Part shown: one piece after another, positions 1-10,480 of the stretch
How the letters are laid out: every line of letters begins with the position of its first letter
How positions within the stretch are numbered: position 1 is the stretch's first letter
NCBI RefSeq assembly: GCF_014698935.1
Contig: NZ_JACVMN010000002.1
Location: 1,195,404-1,259,403, forward strand
Source of the DNA: Flagellimonas sp. S3867
GTDB taxonomy: Bacteria; Bacteroidota; Bacteroidia; Flavobacteriales; Flavobacteriaceae
Reading direction: 5' to 3'
DNA: 64,000 bases
Notes under the pieces: model-generated
Told to the model about the DNA's origin: nothing
The model's input: the letters and a program-made list of their open reading frames with translations, nothing else
Databases searched by the model: none
Translations under genes and position numbers: made by a program

Positions 1-1152
1 CGAGTTTACGAATGCGGAGAAGGTCGACATAAAAGCGGCCAAAAGGCCAGCCAATAACAAACCTTTGATGCCTACCGGAACATGAAAGTTGATGACTTTG
101 GGGAGAATTACCTCCAAATCACCACCAACAAGCCCGGGGTTTGCGCTCATGCTGGGAGCTAAAACCACTAAGGCGATAACGACGATTCCGGCAATCAATA
201 AATATCTGGGAATATAAAGGACCAAATTGGTGAAACCACTCATATAGGCGGCCTCTTTTACGGTTCTTGTAGAAAGAATTCGTTGAAAGTCATAGCTTGG
301 GACCGGTCCGGCAATGCTAGCGAAGAAACCTTTAAAAAGGGTCATTCCTATGAAAGCTCCGAACATTTTATAGCCTTCGGAGTCGATAAGATCGTTGAAC
401 GCTTGGAATTTATCACTCCAAATCATGTTTAATTCATTGCCAAAGAAAACATTCCTCCATTCTTCAGATATGATGGCATTGATTTCAACATCAGAAATGG
501 CAAAAAAAGTATATCCTGCGACAAGGATACCAGCAATTACCATAATAATGTATTGAAGCACCTCAGTAGCTACAACTGAGAACATACCTCCTTTGATGGT
601 ATAAATGGTGGTCAAAAATATAATGATGAGCGCATAGGATTGTTCGGAGGTAAGCAAGAGAACGTCACCAAACTCCAAAGGAATATTCCAAGGCAATATA
701 ATGGTCAAAAATTTACCGATACCTTCAAAGAAATAGGCAATGAAACCAACTACTGAAATAATCGCGAATACCGCAACAATACTGTGTGAGGCCCTACCAG
801 CTTTGCCATCACCAAAGCGAGTGAGAATCCATTCCGAACCTGTCATAATATTGGAACGCCTGATCCAAACGGCCAAGAACATCATAACAAAAATCTGGTT
901 CCAAACCGGCCAGAGCCACATGAACATGAAGCTTTTTACGCCATATAGGAATAAGATACCGACCATCCAAGCCGTGCCCGAGATATCGAACATACCCGAC
1001 CCATTACTTAGACCCAGATAATACCATTTAATATTGTTTCCGCCCAAGAAATAGGATTCGAGGCCTTTTGATGCTTTTTTAGAAACCCAAATTCCGATAA
1101 AGAGCGTCAGCAATACATAGATTGCTATGATTGAAATGTCAATTACATCCAT
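1..1152 (-). CDS. Sodium:solute symporter (SSS family), partial
   Basis: This frame stays open from an ATG at 1152 to the left edge, so the C-terminus is missing. About 384 residues are visible. They show serial hydrophobic segments, an N-terminal motif ending SYFLGG, a GSG/DISGTAW segment, and AAFMSTFSAFVNS at the cut end, all typical of SSS sugar/sodium cotransporters. The gene starts only 19 bp after the GH92 alpha-mannosidase gene on the same strand, so the two are probably co-transcribed and the symporter may import the released sugar. The family call is firm; the substrate is inferred from the neighbour only. Confidence 0.9.
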   Translation of the reverse strand, partial: MDVIDISIIAIYVLLTLFIGIWVSKKASKGLESYFLGGNNIKWYYLGLSNGSGMFDISGTAWMVGILFLYGVKSFMFMWLWPVWNQIFVMMFLAVWIRRSNIMTGSEWILTRFGDGKAGRASHSIVAVFAIISVVGFIAYFFEGIGKFLTIILPWNIPLEFGDVLLLTSEQSYALIIIFLTTIYTIKGGMFSVVATEVLQYIIMVIAGILVAGYTFFAISDVEINAIISEEWRNVFFGNELNMIWSDKFQAFNDLIDSEGYKMFGAFIGMTLFKGFFASIAGPVPSYDFQRILSTRTVKEAAYMSGFTNLVLYIPRYLLIAGIVVIALVVLAPSMSANPGLVGGDLEVILPKVINFHVPVGIKGLLLAGLLAAFMSTFSAFVNS

Positions 1153-1171
1153 ATGTTCGTACAGGCCTTAG

Positions 1172-3418
1172 CTAAAGGCCCCAATTTTTATTCGGGTCTG
1201 AACCCATTTCAAATTCCAACGTACCGCCAGCCAAGATTTCATCATGGGTGATATAGGTGCGTTGCAATGACTTTCCATTTAGTTTTACTGATTGAATGTA
1301 TTTGTTGATCGATGAGGTATTTTTTGCTAGAATTTCAAAATTTCTTTTCTCCGATAATGCTATGGTCGTTTTTTTAAACAGCGGACTTCCCAATTCGTAT
1401 TGACCTGAAGCCGGATTCATCGGATAGAATCCAATAGCACTGAATATATACCAAGCCGACATTTGTCCGCAATCTTCATTGCCGCTCAAACCATCGGGTT
1501 GCGTGCTGTATTGGGTGTCCAGAATTTCACGAACCCAATATTGAGTTCGCCACGGTTTTTTAGCCTTGTTGAACAAATATGCAATATGGTGACTGGGTTC
1601 ATTTCCGTGGGCGTATTGCCCGACCAATCCTGAAATATCTGCAGAAATATGATCACCTGAAATTTCCGATGTTTCCGTGAAAAGCTGCTCCAATTTTTTT
1701 GTGAAAGGCTCATCTCCGCCATGCAATTCGATAAAACCGGGAACATCGTGAAGCACAAACCAGCTATGCTGCCACGCATTTCCCTCGGTATAGTCGGTAT
1801 GAAACCTGTGATTGGAATATTTTGGGTCAAAAGGCTCTCTCCAACTTCTTTTATCAGCAGACCTACCTCTCATAAATCCAGTTTCAGCATTGAACAAATG
1901 TTTGAACGCCTCAGAACGCTTCATGAAATAGGCATAGTCATCATCTTTTCCTAAAGCTTTGGCCATTTGGGCTACACACCAATCGTTATAGGCAAACTCC
2001 AAACTGATTGTAACGGATTCATCTAGTTCAGTATAGGGAATGAAGCCATATTCTTTGTACGGTTTCAATCCTCGAATATCGCCCATCATGGTATTGCGAA
2101 CTGCTTCGTATGCTTTATCCACATCATAATTTCGAATCCCCTTTAAAAAAGCTTCAGCAAGCATGGAAACTCCATGGTTGCCGGTCATAGTATTGGTTTC
2201 GTTGGCATACAATGTCCAAACAGGAAGTCGACCTTGTTCTTCATAATAGATCAGCATAGATTGGATAATGCTATTGACTTTTTCGGGTTGAAGAATGTTC
2301 AACAATGGATTTTCCGCTCTAAAGGTGTCCCATAGGGACAGTGTAGAGAAAGCCTGCCAATTGTTAGCTTTTACAATGCTATCGTTCTGCAATCGAAATT
2401 CCCCGTTGGCATCGCTAAAAAGAACAGGGGCAATTTGTGTATGATAAAGTGCTGTGTAGAAAATGGTTTTTAAAGAATCTTGTGGGGTTTCTATATGGAT
2501 TTTGGAAAGCAAGGTTTCCCATTGCTCACCAGAACTCTTTTTTGCATCATCAAAAGAAAATGATGCTCCATACAATTTCAAATTTTGTTTGGCATTGGCA
2601 ATACTAACCGAAGAAACCGCAATCTTGAGTTCAACAGTTTTTAAAGAATCTTGGTTAAAAAAGAATTGCCCTCCAGTTTTTGTTGCTGACACCTCTTTGC
2701 TATTGTCCAAAACTTCTTGATCCGAAACAAAAACTGAATTTGTAATAGGTTCGGAAGACTGAATGGCGAAGAATACTTTTTGATTTTTGGCCCATCCTGT
2801 ACTGTGGCGATACCCCGTTAAAAGGGTTTCGTTTTCCAGATGAATAGAACTTTCCGTTGGTTTGTCCCAGTTAACGGCGTATCCCAAATCAAGAATAAAT
2901 GAAGGAGCACCTTCGGTTTGATAGGTATATTTATGAAAGGCCACATATGAATTCGCGGTCAGCTCAACTTTAATGTTCGGGTCGTCCAAGTTTACTTTGT
3001 AATAGCCTGGTGAGGCCATCTCCGAAGTATGTGAGAATTGAGAGGTATAGGGAAGGCTGTCCTTTGGGGTTCCAAATCGGGACACATCCACAGTATTGTT
3101 CGTTGGCATTAGCAGAATGTCGGCCAAATCACCAATTCCCGTACCGCTTAAGTGGAGCTGTCCAAATCCAGAGATGATGGAATCTGTAATATGATAGCCA
3201 GAACACCAATCCCATCCCCCAGTACCATTATCAGGGCTGGGCTGTACCATTCCAAAAGGGGCGGTAGGACCAGGAAAAGTATGTCCGTGGCCTCCGGTCC
3301 CGATAAATGGGTCCACGTAGGATATCAAGCGGTTTGGTATATCAGATTGCTTTTTTTGTTCACAGGAAGAGCCCATAAATAATACCGATAGCGCCAGGAT
3401 GTAAAAGAATTTATCCAT
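1172..3418 (-). CDS. GH92 family alpha-mannosidase, lipoprotein
   Basis: This 748-residue protein begins with a lipoprotein signal (hydrophobic stretch ending MGSSC, Cys at about 19). It continues with the GH92 N-terminal signature YVDPFIGTGGHGHTFPGPTAPFGMVQPSPD. Further GH92 blocks follow: GYHITDSIISGFGQLHLSGTG, the catalytic-region block GNAWQHSWFVLHDV near residue 560, and SGNEDCGQMSAWYIFSAIGFYP near 650. GH92 enzymes are calcium-dependent exo-alpha-mannosidases acting on N-glycan or mannan side chains. The lipid anchor suggests display on the outer membrane or in the periplasm. It is probably in an operon with the symporter downstream. Linkage specificity cannot be told from sequence. Confidence 0.93.
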   Translation of the reverse strand: MDKFFYILALSVLFMGSSCEQKKQSDIPNRLISYVDPFIGTGGHGHTFPGPTAPFGMVQPSPDNGTGGWDWCSGYHITDSIISGFGQLHLSGTGIGDLADILLMPTNNTVDVSRFGTPKDSLPYTSQFSHTSEMASPGYYKVNLDDPNIKVELTANSYVAFHKYTYQTEGAPSFILDLGYAVNWDKPTESSIHLENETLLTGYRHSTGWAKNQKVFFAIQSSEPITNSVFVSDQEVLDNSKEVSATKTGGQFFFNQDSLKTVELKIAVSSVSIANAKQNLKLYGASFSFDDAKKSSGEQWETLLSKIHIETPQDSLKTIFYTALYHTQIAPVLFSDANGEFRLQNDSIVKANNWQAFSTLSLWDTFRAENPLLNILQPEKVNSIIQSMLIYYEEQGRLPVWTLYANETNTMTGNHGVSMLAEAFLKGIRNYDVDKAYEAVRNTMMGDIRGLKPYKEYGFIPYTELDESVTISLEFAYNDWCVAQMAKALGKDDDYAYFMKRSEAFKHLFNAETGFMRGRSADKRSWREPFDPKYSNHRFHTDYTEGNAWQHSWFVLHDVPGFIELHGGDEPFTKKLEQLFTETSEISGDHISADISGLVGQYAHGNEPSHHIAYLFNKAKKPWRTQYWVREILDTQYSTQPDGLSGNEDCGQMSAWYIFSAIGFYPMNPASGQYELGSPLFKKTTIALSEKRNFEILAKNTSSINKYIQSVKLNGKSLQRTYITHDEILAGGTLEFEMGSDPNKNWGL

Positions 3419-3641
3419 CTGCTCTCAGTATTGGTATTTTTTATACTTTTCCACAAAAAGCGTTTGATTTGATTGAATTAGCTAGGTAATAACTACGAAC
3501 AGCCACTACCCTTAAAAGGGCTGAATCTATTGTATTCCTAAATATTTATAATTTTATCCCATAGAAGAATAAAATTAGACCAATAACCAGCCCTAAAAGC
3601 TAAACAACAGAAAAACCGCACAAAAAAACACCCGAAATTCC

Positions 3642-4724
3642 ATGTACATAAATGACAAATTGGATGGGCTTTTAAATGCCGAAGTACCTCGACAATATCG
3701 CATTACATATAAGCATCATATTGTTTTTTGGTTTATTTATTTTGCTATCAATACACTGCGATGGGGAAGTGTGCACAACGATTTTTCCCTGTCCTTGAAA
3801 ACAAACCTGATAGGTTTTCCTATCCACATTGCACTATCTTATTTCAATATCTATTTTTTGATGCCCAAATATGTGTATGCAAGAAAATATGTGACCTATG
3901 CCGCTTTGGTTATTATTTCTCTTTTTATAATGCTTTTGGTGAAATTTAACCTTACCTATTACCTGATAAGCACCAACGTAATGCCCGAAGGTTCGGGAGT
4001 AACAGATAGCATAACTTTTAACTATGCTATTACCACAATGATCGGAGAACTTTATGTGGTTGCTTTTGCAACCGCGATAAAGGTAACGGTGGATTGGTTA
4101 AGGGAAAATAGTAAACTACACGATTTGGAGAAAAGGCAATTGTTGACCGAGTTGAAGTTTTTAAGGTCTCAAGTTTCGCCACATTTTTTCTTTAATACGC
4201 TGAACAACATTTATTCCCTGACGCTTGAGAAATCAAATAAGGCACCGGAAGTTATTCTTAAACTTTCTGAAATGATGCGATATTTATTGTACGCTACCCG
4301 AAAACGTAAACAGGATTTAAGAAGCGAAATCGACTGCATTCAGAATTATATTGACCTAGAGCGAATACGTTTTAACGATACCCTGCAAATAGACGTCGGA
4401 ATCTCTGGCGATATGGACAATAAGGTCATAGCTCCGATGTTGCTGGTTCCATTAATTGAAAACTGCTTTAAACACGGGGCCAGTAAAAATATTGGCGATA
4501 TGCATATCTCGGTAGATGTGAGCGTAACGGACGAATTATTATATTTTAAAGTATCCAATACAATTCCTAAAAAAGATAATAAAAGCAAAGCAGAAACCAG
4601 TAGTGGGGGCATTGGGTTGTCTAACGTAAAAAAAAGATTGGAGTTGGGCTATGGTCCAGAGGACTACGATCTTTCTATCTTTGAAAAAGATAAGATGTTC
4701 CATGTTGATTTAAAACTTAAAGTG
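3642..4724 (+). CDS. LytS/YehU-type sensor histidine kinase
   Basis: The protein has 361 residues, and its TGA stop is at 4725-4727. Four membrane segments lie between about residues 25 and 150. The His_kinase domain (PF06580 type) follows with the phospho-acceptor motif SQVSPHFFFNTLNNIYSL (His at 181). A C-terminal ATPase part has PLIENCFKHG and GGIGLSNVKKRL. Such kinases pair with LytTR response regulators, and the next gene is exactly that, its ATG sharing one base with this stop codon. No extracellular sensor domain is obvious, so the stimulus is unknown. The neighbouring GH92 operon is divergent and could be a target. Confidence 0.92.
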
Positions 4725-4726
4725 TG

Positions 4727-5440
4727 ATGGAGTTACGGGTAATTATTGTGGATGACGAACCTTTGGCTATTAATGTGCTGAAAAACTATGTGGAACAGGT
4801 GAATCAACTTCAACTTGTGCAAACTTTTTCAAACGCCATTGACGCCTCATCCTTTTTACAGGAAAATGAAGTGGACATTATTTTTTTGGACATCAACATG
4901 CCCATTTTAGATGGGATGGAGTTCTTGAAATCGCTACATGTGATGCCTATGGTGGTAATTACCACAGCACACGAAGAATACGCCCTGAAGAGTTTTGAGC
5001 TAGAAGCCATTGATTACTTGGTAAAACCAATACCATTTCCTCGTTTCCTGAAAGCAGTCAATCGAATTATCAGCTTAAAGCAAGATGCTATAAAATCGGG
5101 AGGGTCAGCCAACGAACACCCAAGCATATTTGTAAAGGTGGATAAAAAGAAATTGCAAAAGATTTTCATCGATGAGATTGTTGTGGTTGAAAGCCTTAAA
5201 GATTATATTCGAATTAAGACTACATCAGCAAAATATATAATTCATAGAACCCTGGGAAGCTTTACAGATGAGTTGCCTTCGGATAAATTTATTCGTATCC
5301 ACAGGTCCTATACCATCGCCATTGACAAGGTTGAAGCCATTGAAGGCAATAGTTTGGAAATAGACGGTATTAGGTACATTATTGGAAGAAGTTATTTAAA
5401 TGAGGCGAAAGGCCGAATTTTAAAAGATGGAGCAAATTAA
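4727..5440 (+). CDS. LytTR-family response regulator
   Basis: This is a 237-residue protein. A CheY-like receiver occupies residues 1-120, with the acidic pair DD at 9-10, phospho-acceptor Asp55 in FLDINMP, and Lys in DYLVKP. A LytTR DNA-binding domain covers about 135-236 (IFVKVDKKKLQKI, SLKDYIRI, FIRIHRSYTIAIDKV). I start it at the ATG at 4727, which overlaps the kinase stop in a TGATG junction; a GTG one codon earlier is possible but weaker. The overlap indicates translational coupling with the kinase. The regulated genes are not shown by the sequence; adjacent candidates are the GH92 operon and the cytochrome-type cluster downstream. Confidence 0.92.
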   Translation: MELRVIIVDDEPLAINVLKNYVEQVNQLQLVQTFSNAIDASSFLQENEVDIIFLDINMPILDGMEFLKSLHVMPMVVITTAHEEYALKSFELEAIDYLVKPIPFPRFLKAVNRIISLKQDAIKSGGSANEHPSIFVKVDKKKLQKIFIDEIVVVESLKDYIRIKTTSAKYIIHRTLGSFTDELPSDKFIRIHRSYTIAIDKVEAIEGNSLEIDGIRYIIGRSYLNEAKGRILKDGAN

Positions 5441-5474
5441 GACTTGTTTGTTCTCCGGTTGAATTGATAATGGC

Positions 5475-5490
5475 ATAACTATATAGTTAT
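5475..5490. promoter_or_regulatory. 16-bp AT-rich perfect palindrome
   Basis: ATAACTATATAGTTAT is a perfect palindrome lying 35 bp after the response regulator gene and about 107 bp before the PSCyt1 gene. TTGATAA (5464-5470) and TTATCAA (5487-5493) extend the symmetry. There is no T-run, so it is not a typical terminator. It could be an operator for the following cluster or chance AT symmetry. Confidence 0.3.
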
Positions 5491-5596
5491 CAATTCCTTC
5501 ATTAGTCTTTGCTGCCTCGCTGTTGGTCGAAAAATTTTAACTTGTAGAAGTTTATCTGGGTAGTTTAAAGGACGAATTCGCTTAATACATCTTGAC

Positions 5597-7954
5597 ATGT
5601 TTGCCATTCCATTTTCAAGAAAAAAAATAGTCAGCATTGTTTTTCTGGTTTTCCTTATTGCTGCCGTGGTAGGATGCAAGGATGGAAAGGAAAAATATGT
5701 GGCCATGTCCGAGACCGGTTCCAGAGGTCAACTCCCGGACAGTGTAGACTTTTCTTTCCATATTAAACCCATCCTTTCCGACCGATGTTTTGCATGTCAT
5801 GGTCCCGATAAAAATGCAATTGAGGGCGGACTATCATTGAACAAACCTGAAGATGCATATACAGCAATTGGTGAAAACAAAGATAGATATGCCATTGTTC
5901 CAGGGAATTTGGAAAAGAGTGAATTGGTTAAACGTATTTTCCAAGAGGACCCCAACCTAATGATGCCGCCACCGGAGTCCAACCTTAGCTTATCCGATTA
6001 TGAGAAGGAATTATTGAAAAAATGGGTGGCCCAAGGAGCGGTTTTTAAAAAGCATTGGGCATTTGTTCCACCGGTTGAACCCAAAATTCCCGATGTTGAA
6101 GGGGATGATTGGAGTGAAAATGAGATTGATAAGTTCATTCTGGATAAATTAAAACTTAAAGGATTTTCGCCTTCTAACAAGGCAGCGAAAGAGCATTTGA
6201 TACGACGGGCCTTTTTTAGTATAACGGGTTTACCTCCGGCTGTTGAGCAAGTGAATTCCTTTTTGCAGAACAATTCCGAAGAGGCATATGAAAAGATTAT
6301 CGATTCTTTGCTGAACACAAAAGCTTACGCCGAAAATATGGCAGCCGATTGGATGGAAGTAGCCAGGTATGCCGATACTCATGGTTATCAAGATGATTTT
6401 GAACGGATTATGTGGCCTTGGCGCGATTGGGTCATACATGCATTTGATAAAAACATGGCGTATGATGAATTTGTAACCTATCAACTCGCGGGAGATATGT
6501 TGCCTAATGCCACTAAAGAATCAATACTGGCAACAGGCTTTAACAGAAACCATAAAATTACTGCTGAGGGTGGCGTCATTCCAGAAGAATATCGCATTGA
6601 ATACGTAGAAGATCGCACCAATACCTTTGGTACCGCTTTTTTGGGAATCACAATGGAATGTGCACGCTGCCACGACCATAAATATGATCCGGTAAGTCAA
6701 AAAGACCATTTTCAATTATTCGGATTCTTCAATAATTTGGATGAAGATGGACTTATGCCTAGTGCACAGGCCATTCCGAAACCATATATGGCGGTAACCA
6801 AACAAGATGCTGAGGGAATTTTAAATTTTGTAAACATGACCAATGTTTCAAAACCTAAAATTGATGTTATGGTCATGCAAGATATGCCAAACCCAAGAGA
6901 GACGTTTGTTTTGAATCGAGGCGTTTACGATCAACCAACAGATCAAGTATTTCCAGGAACACCAGATGATATATTACCCTTTCCAGAAGAACTTCCAAGG
7001 AACAGATTGGGACTTTCACAATGGCTATTTCACGAAAAAAATCCGCTAACCGCTAGAGTGGCCGTAAACCGCATTTGGCAACGTATGTTCGGAAAGGGTT
7101 TGGTGGAAAGCTCGTATGATTTCGGTAACCAAGGTGCGCTACCTTCGCACCCTGAGTTATTGGATTTCTTGGCCATCAAGTTTCGAACAGAAGGTTGGGA
7201 CATTAAACAGATGATGAAATACATGGCCTTGTCCGCTACCTATCAACAAAGCACAGAAATTTCCAAGGAAATGAACGAAAGAGACCCTGAGAACACCTAT
7301 TTGGCTAGAGCTCCCCGTCTGCGATTAAGTGCCGAAATGATTCGAGACCAAGCGCTGAAAATAAGTGGACTTTTAAATGCCGAAGTAGGTGGACCAAGCG
7401 TAAAACCATACCAACCTGAAGGCATCTGGGAAGAAACCACTGGAGGAGGTGGAGGCAGTACGGCAACCTATGTTCAAAGCTCAGGAAAAGATCTTTATCG
7501 AAAGAGTCTGTACACGTTTTGGAAAAGAACCGTACCCCCACCGAGCATGATGACATTTGATACATCATCAAGAGATTTATGCACCGTACAGCGACAAGAG
7601 ACCAATACCCCACTTCAAGCTTTAGTACTGTTGAACGACCCACAGCTTATTGAAGCAGCGAGGGCACTGGCCATAAAAACAATGGGCGCCACAGGGCAAG
7701 ATGTCAATGATCAAATAAGTTTTATTTTCCAGAGTGCAACCTCTAGAAAACCTAAAGAAGAAGAACTCACTATTCTGAATGACCTATATAACGCATCTTT
7801 AGACAGAATTAAAACTGGCGAGGTAATTCCAGAAGAATATCTTTCTATTGGTGAGTCTGTAAGTTCAGAAGATATTCCGGCCGATCAGTTGGCGGCTTTG
7901 GCTTTGACAGCCCACACCATTTTAAATTTGGACGAAACCATATCAAGAGGATAA
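5597..7954 (+). CDS. PSCyt1/DUF1549/DUF1553 planctomycete-type cytochrome protein, lipoprotein
   Basis: This 785-residue protein carries a signal with lipobox AAVVGC (Cys27). A PSCyt1 domain follows with the heme-binding motif CFACH (Cys64, Cys67, His68) and the usual PPPESNLSLSDYE segment. DUF1549 spans about 150-360 (WMEVARYADTHGYQDD, RCHDHKYDPVSQKD). DUF1553 spans about 490-740 (RVAVNRIWQRMFGKGLV, ETNTPLQALVLLNDPQ). This architecture was first recognised in planctomycetes, where it is often near sulfatases. It also occurs in marine Bacteroidetes. Its biochemical activity is not established; a role in oxidising exported carbohydrate is a guess. The next gene begins 1 bp after its stop, so they are co-expressed. 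Confidence 0.9.
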   Translation: MFAIPFSRKKIVSIVFLVFLIAAVVGCKDGKEKYVAMSETGSRGQLPDSVDFSFHIKPILSDRCFACHGPDKNAIEGGLSLNKPEDAYTAIGENKDRYAIVPGNLEKSELVKRIFQEDPNLMMPPPESNLSLSDYEKELLKKWVAQGAVFKKHWAFVPPVEPKIPDVEGDDWSENEIDKFILDKLKLKGFSPSNKAAKEHLIRRAFFSITGLPPAVEQVNSFLQNNSEEAYEKIIDSLLNTKAYAENMAADWMEVARYADTHGYQDDFERIMWPWRDWVIHAFDKNMAYDEFVTYQLAGDMLPNATKESILATGFNRNHKITAEGGVIPEEYRIEYVEDRTNTFGTAFLGITMECARCHDHKYDPVSQKDHFQLFGFFNNLDEDGLMPSAQAIPKPYMAVTKQDAEGILNFVNMTNVSKPKIDVMVMQDMPNPRETFVLNRGVYDQPTDQVFPGTPDDILPFPEELPRNRLGLSQWLFHEKNPLTARVAVNRIWQRMFGKGLVESSYDFGNQGALPSHPELLDFLAIKFRTEGWDIKQMMKYMALSATYQQSTEISKEMNERDPENTYLARAPRLRLSAEMIRDQALKISGLLNAEVGGPSVKPYQPEGIWEETTGGGGGSTATYVQSSGKDLYRKSLYTFWKRTVPPPSMMTFDTSSRDLCTVQRQETNTPLQALVLLNDPQLIEAARALAIKTMGATGQDVNDQISFIFQSATSRKPKEEELTILNDLYNASLDRIKTGEVIPEEYLSIGESVSSEDIPADQLAALALTAHTILNLDETISRG

Positions 7955-7955
7955 C

Positions 7956-9446
7956 ATGGGAGAAAAGAAAATATTAGCCGACAATGCCCTCAACCTGAAC
8001 CGACGTGCATTTTTAGGAAAATCTGCCCTTGGAATCGGGGGGGCCGCTCTGGGAACGCTGCTAGGTTGTAATTTTTATCGGAAAGAAGGGGAGTTGATGG
8101 TGAAGGCAGACAATCCGATGGGAATAAAAGGGATCCTTACCTCACCCCATCATCCTGCAAAAATAAAACGGGTGATTTACTTATTCCAAAGTGGGGGACC
8201 TTCACAACATGAGTTGTTTGACTACAATCCACTGTTGAACCAAAGAAGGGGAGAAGATTTACCTGAATCGATTAGAAATGGGCAACGATTAACGGGAATG
8301 ACATCTGGACAAGATAGTTTTCCATTGGTCGGATCTAACTTTGAATTTAAGCAACATGGAAAAAATGGAACATGGATAAGCGATCTGTTGCCATATACGG
8401 CCAAAATGGCAGACGATATATGCATTGTAAAATCGATGTTCACAGAAGCTATTAACCATGATCCAGCAGTAACCTTTTTTCAGACAGGTTCGCAACAACC
8501 TGGCCGACCAAGTATTGGGTCATGGCTGAGTTATGGACTGGGAAGTGAAAATGAAAACCTTCCCTCGTTTACAGTATTACTATCAAGAGGAACAGGTAGA
8601 CCAAACGGACAACCTTTGTACACCCGACTTTGGGGCAACGGTTTCTTACATTCATTGCACCAAGGGGTTCAATTTAGGGCTGCAAAAGACCCTGTTCTTT
8701 ATTTGAATGATCCCAAAGGTATTTCCAAAGAAACCAAAAGAAGTATTCTTGACAATCTGGCTGAACTCAATGAAAAGCAGTATCAAGAATTTGGCGATGA
8801 GGAAATTCAGAGTCGAATCGCTCAGTATGAAATGGCCTATCGTATGCAAACATCTGTACCTGACGTAATGAATACTGAAAAGGAGCCAGATTACATTTAT
8901 AAGATGTATGGAGCAGAGGCGAAGATTCCAGGAACCTATGCTGCGAATTGTCTTTTAGCAAGAAGATTGGCCGAACAAGATGTACGTTTTATTCAATTGT
9001 ACCATATGGGTTGGGATCAGCACGATAATTTACCGGGGGCAATTGAGAAACAAGCAAAAGATACAGATCAAGCATCCGCAGCCTTGGTGGCAGACCTCAA
9101 ACAACGGGGAATGTTAGAAGATACTCTGGTCATTTGGGGAGGAGAATTTGGCAGGACCAATTACTCCCAAGGAGTTTTGACGGACGAAAGCTACGGAAGA
9201 GATCATCATCCAAGATGTTTCTCCATTTGGTTGGCTGGTGGCGGTATCAAACCCGGAATTGTCTATGGTGAGACCGATGATTTTGGATATAACATTACCG
9301 AAAACCCTGTTCATGTGCACGATTTTCAGGCAACCTTATTGCACTTGTTGGGAATTGATCATGAAAGGTTAACCTACAAATATCAAGGCCGAAGGTTTAG
9401 ACTCACTGATGTGGAAGGACATATCGTAAAAGATATTTTGGCATGA
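7956..9446 (+). CDS. DUF1501 family secreted protein (sulfatase-like fold)
   Basis: The 496 residues begin with a twin-arginine signal (LNRRAFLGKSALGIGG) followed by Cys in LLGC, suggesting Tat export and possible lipidation. The body matches DUF1501: FQSGGPSQHELFDYNP, HDPAVTFFQTG, YHMGWDQHDNLPG, WGGEFGRT and GRDHHPRCFSIWLAGGG. The last two resemble metal-binding segments of alkaline-phosphatase/sulfatase-fold proteins. DUF1501 genes are regularly beside PSCyt1/DUF1553 genes, as here. The catalytic function is unknown. Its end overlaps the next start by 4 bp (ATGA), so the cluster is one transcription unit. Confidence 0.9.
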   Translation: MGEKKILADNALNLNRRAFLGKSALGIGGAALGTLLGCNFYRKEGELMVKADNPMGIKGILTSPHHPAKIKRVIYLFQSGGPSQHELFDYNPLLNQRRGEDLPESIRNGQRLTGMTSGQDSFPLVGSNFEFKQHGKNGTWISDLLPYTAKMADDICIVKSMFTEAINHDPAVTFFQTGSQQPGRPSIGSWLSYGLGSENENLPSFTVLLSRGTGRPNGQPLYTRLWGNGFLHSLHQGVQFRAAKDPVLYLNDPKGISKETKRSILDNLAELNEKQYQEFGDEEIQSRIAQYEMAYRMQTSVPDVMNTEKEPDYIYKMYGAEAKIPGTYAANCLLARRLAEQDVRFIQLYHMGWDQHDNLPGAIEKQAKDTDQASAALVADLKQRGMLEDTLVIWGGEFGRTNYSQGVLTDESYGRDHHPRCFSIWLAGGGIKPGIVYGETDDFGYNITENPVHVHDFQATLLHLLGIDHERLTYKYQGRRFRLTDVEGHIVKDILA

Positions 9447-10480
9447 TGAAACGCAGAAAATTTATCGAGCAAAGTAGCTTGGCGGGAATAGGTCTCGCTT
9501 CAATTGGAACCATGTCTTTTTCTTCTGATTCTCTAAAAGATGCCATAATTGGGCATGGGGATTATAAATATAAAGTTGACCTGAATTGGGGGAAACTCAA
9601 CAGTGAACGTTTTCCGGTTCAGGACTGCCATGAAATGGTTCAGGACGCTAAGGGTCGAATCATTTTGTTGACGAATCATACCCAAAACAATGTGCTCATT
9701 TATGATAAATCAGGAAAGCTTCTGGATTCTTGGGGAACTAATTACCCAGGGGCTCATGGACTCACTTTGCATGACGAAAACGGAACGGAATTTTTGTATA
9801 TCTGTGACAATAATCGGCACGAAGTCATAAAAACCACCTTGGATGGAAAAGTGATGCAGGTATTGCCATTTCCAAAGGAAACTGGAAAATATCAGAAGAA
9901 GGAAGAATACATTCCTACCGAAACCACTATAGCCGACAACGGAGATATTTACGTAGCAGATGGATACGGAGCCCAGTACATTACACATTACGATGCCAAG
10001 GGCAATGTCAAAAATGTGTTTGGCGGTCCAGGAGATGAAGATCATCTTTTTAATAATGCCCATGGTATTTGCATTGATGACCGAGATGCTGCCAACCCCA
10101 CACTTTTGATTACCGCTCGCCAGCAAAACAAGCTAAAACGATTTTCCTTGGCGGGAGAATATTTGGAAACCATCGATTTACCCGGAGCCTATATTTGCAG
10201 GCCAGTAATTCATAACAAACAGGTGTATTTGGCAACTATTTGGTCGGGGGATGGTTCAGAAGGAACCGGATTCATTTCCATTCTGGATGACAACAACAAG
10301 CTGGTTTCCGCTCCGGGAGGAAGTACGCCAACCTATCAAAATGGAAATTTAGAACCCATGCACCAATCGCTGAAAATATTTAGGCATCCACATGATGTGT
10401 GCATCGATGAAGATGAAAATATCTATGTTGCCCAGTGGAATTCTTGGAACACATATCCCATAAAACTATATCGGGTATGA
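9443..10480 (+). CDS. Secreted NHL/6-bladed beta-propeller protein
   Basis: This is a 345-residue protein with a twin-arginine-type leader (MKRRKFIEQSSLAGIGLASIG). Repeated propeller-like blades follow: DAKGRIILLTNH, HGLTLHDENGTEFLYICDNNRHEV, ADNGDIYVADGYGAQYI, NNAHGICIDDRD and HPHDVCIDEDENIYVAQWNSWNTYP. This is the pattern of NHL or SMP-30-like propellers. Such proteins may bind ligands or act as lactonases or lyases; the sequence does not say which. It lies inside the DUF1501/PSCyt1 cluster with 4-bp overlaps at both ends. Confidence 0.8.
   Translation: MMKRRKFIEQSSLAGIGLASIGTMSFSSDSLKDAIIGHGDYKYKVDLNWGKLNSERFPVQDCHEMVQDAKGRIILLTNHTQNNVLIYDKSGKLLDSWGTNYPGAHGLTLHDENGTEFLYICDNNRHEVIKTTLDGKVMQVLPFPKETGKYQKKEEYIPTETTIADNGDIYVADGYGAQYITHYDAKGNVKNVFGGPGDEDHLFNNAHGICIDDRDAANPTLLITARQQNKLKRFSLAGEYLETIDLPGAYICRPVIHNKQVYLATIWSGDGSEGTGFISILDDNNKLVSAPGGSTPTYQNGNLEPMHQSLKIFRHPHDVCIDEDENIYVAQWNSWNTYPIKLYRV

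Noticed and set aside
740..1021. 93-residue frame on the plus strand
   Set aside because: Antisense to the symporter gene, which has clear family motifs on the opposite strand.
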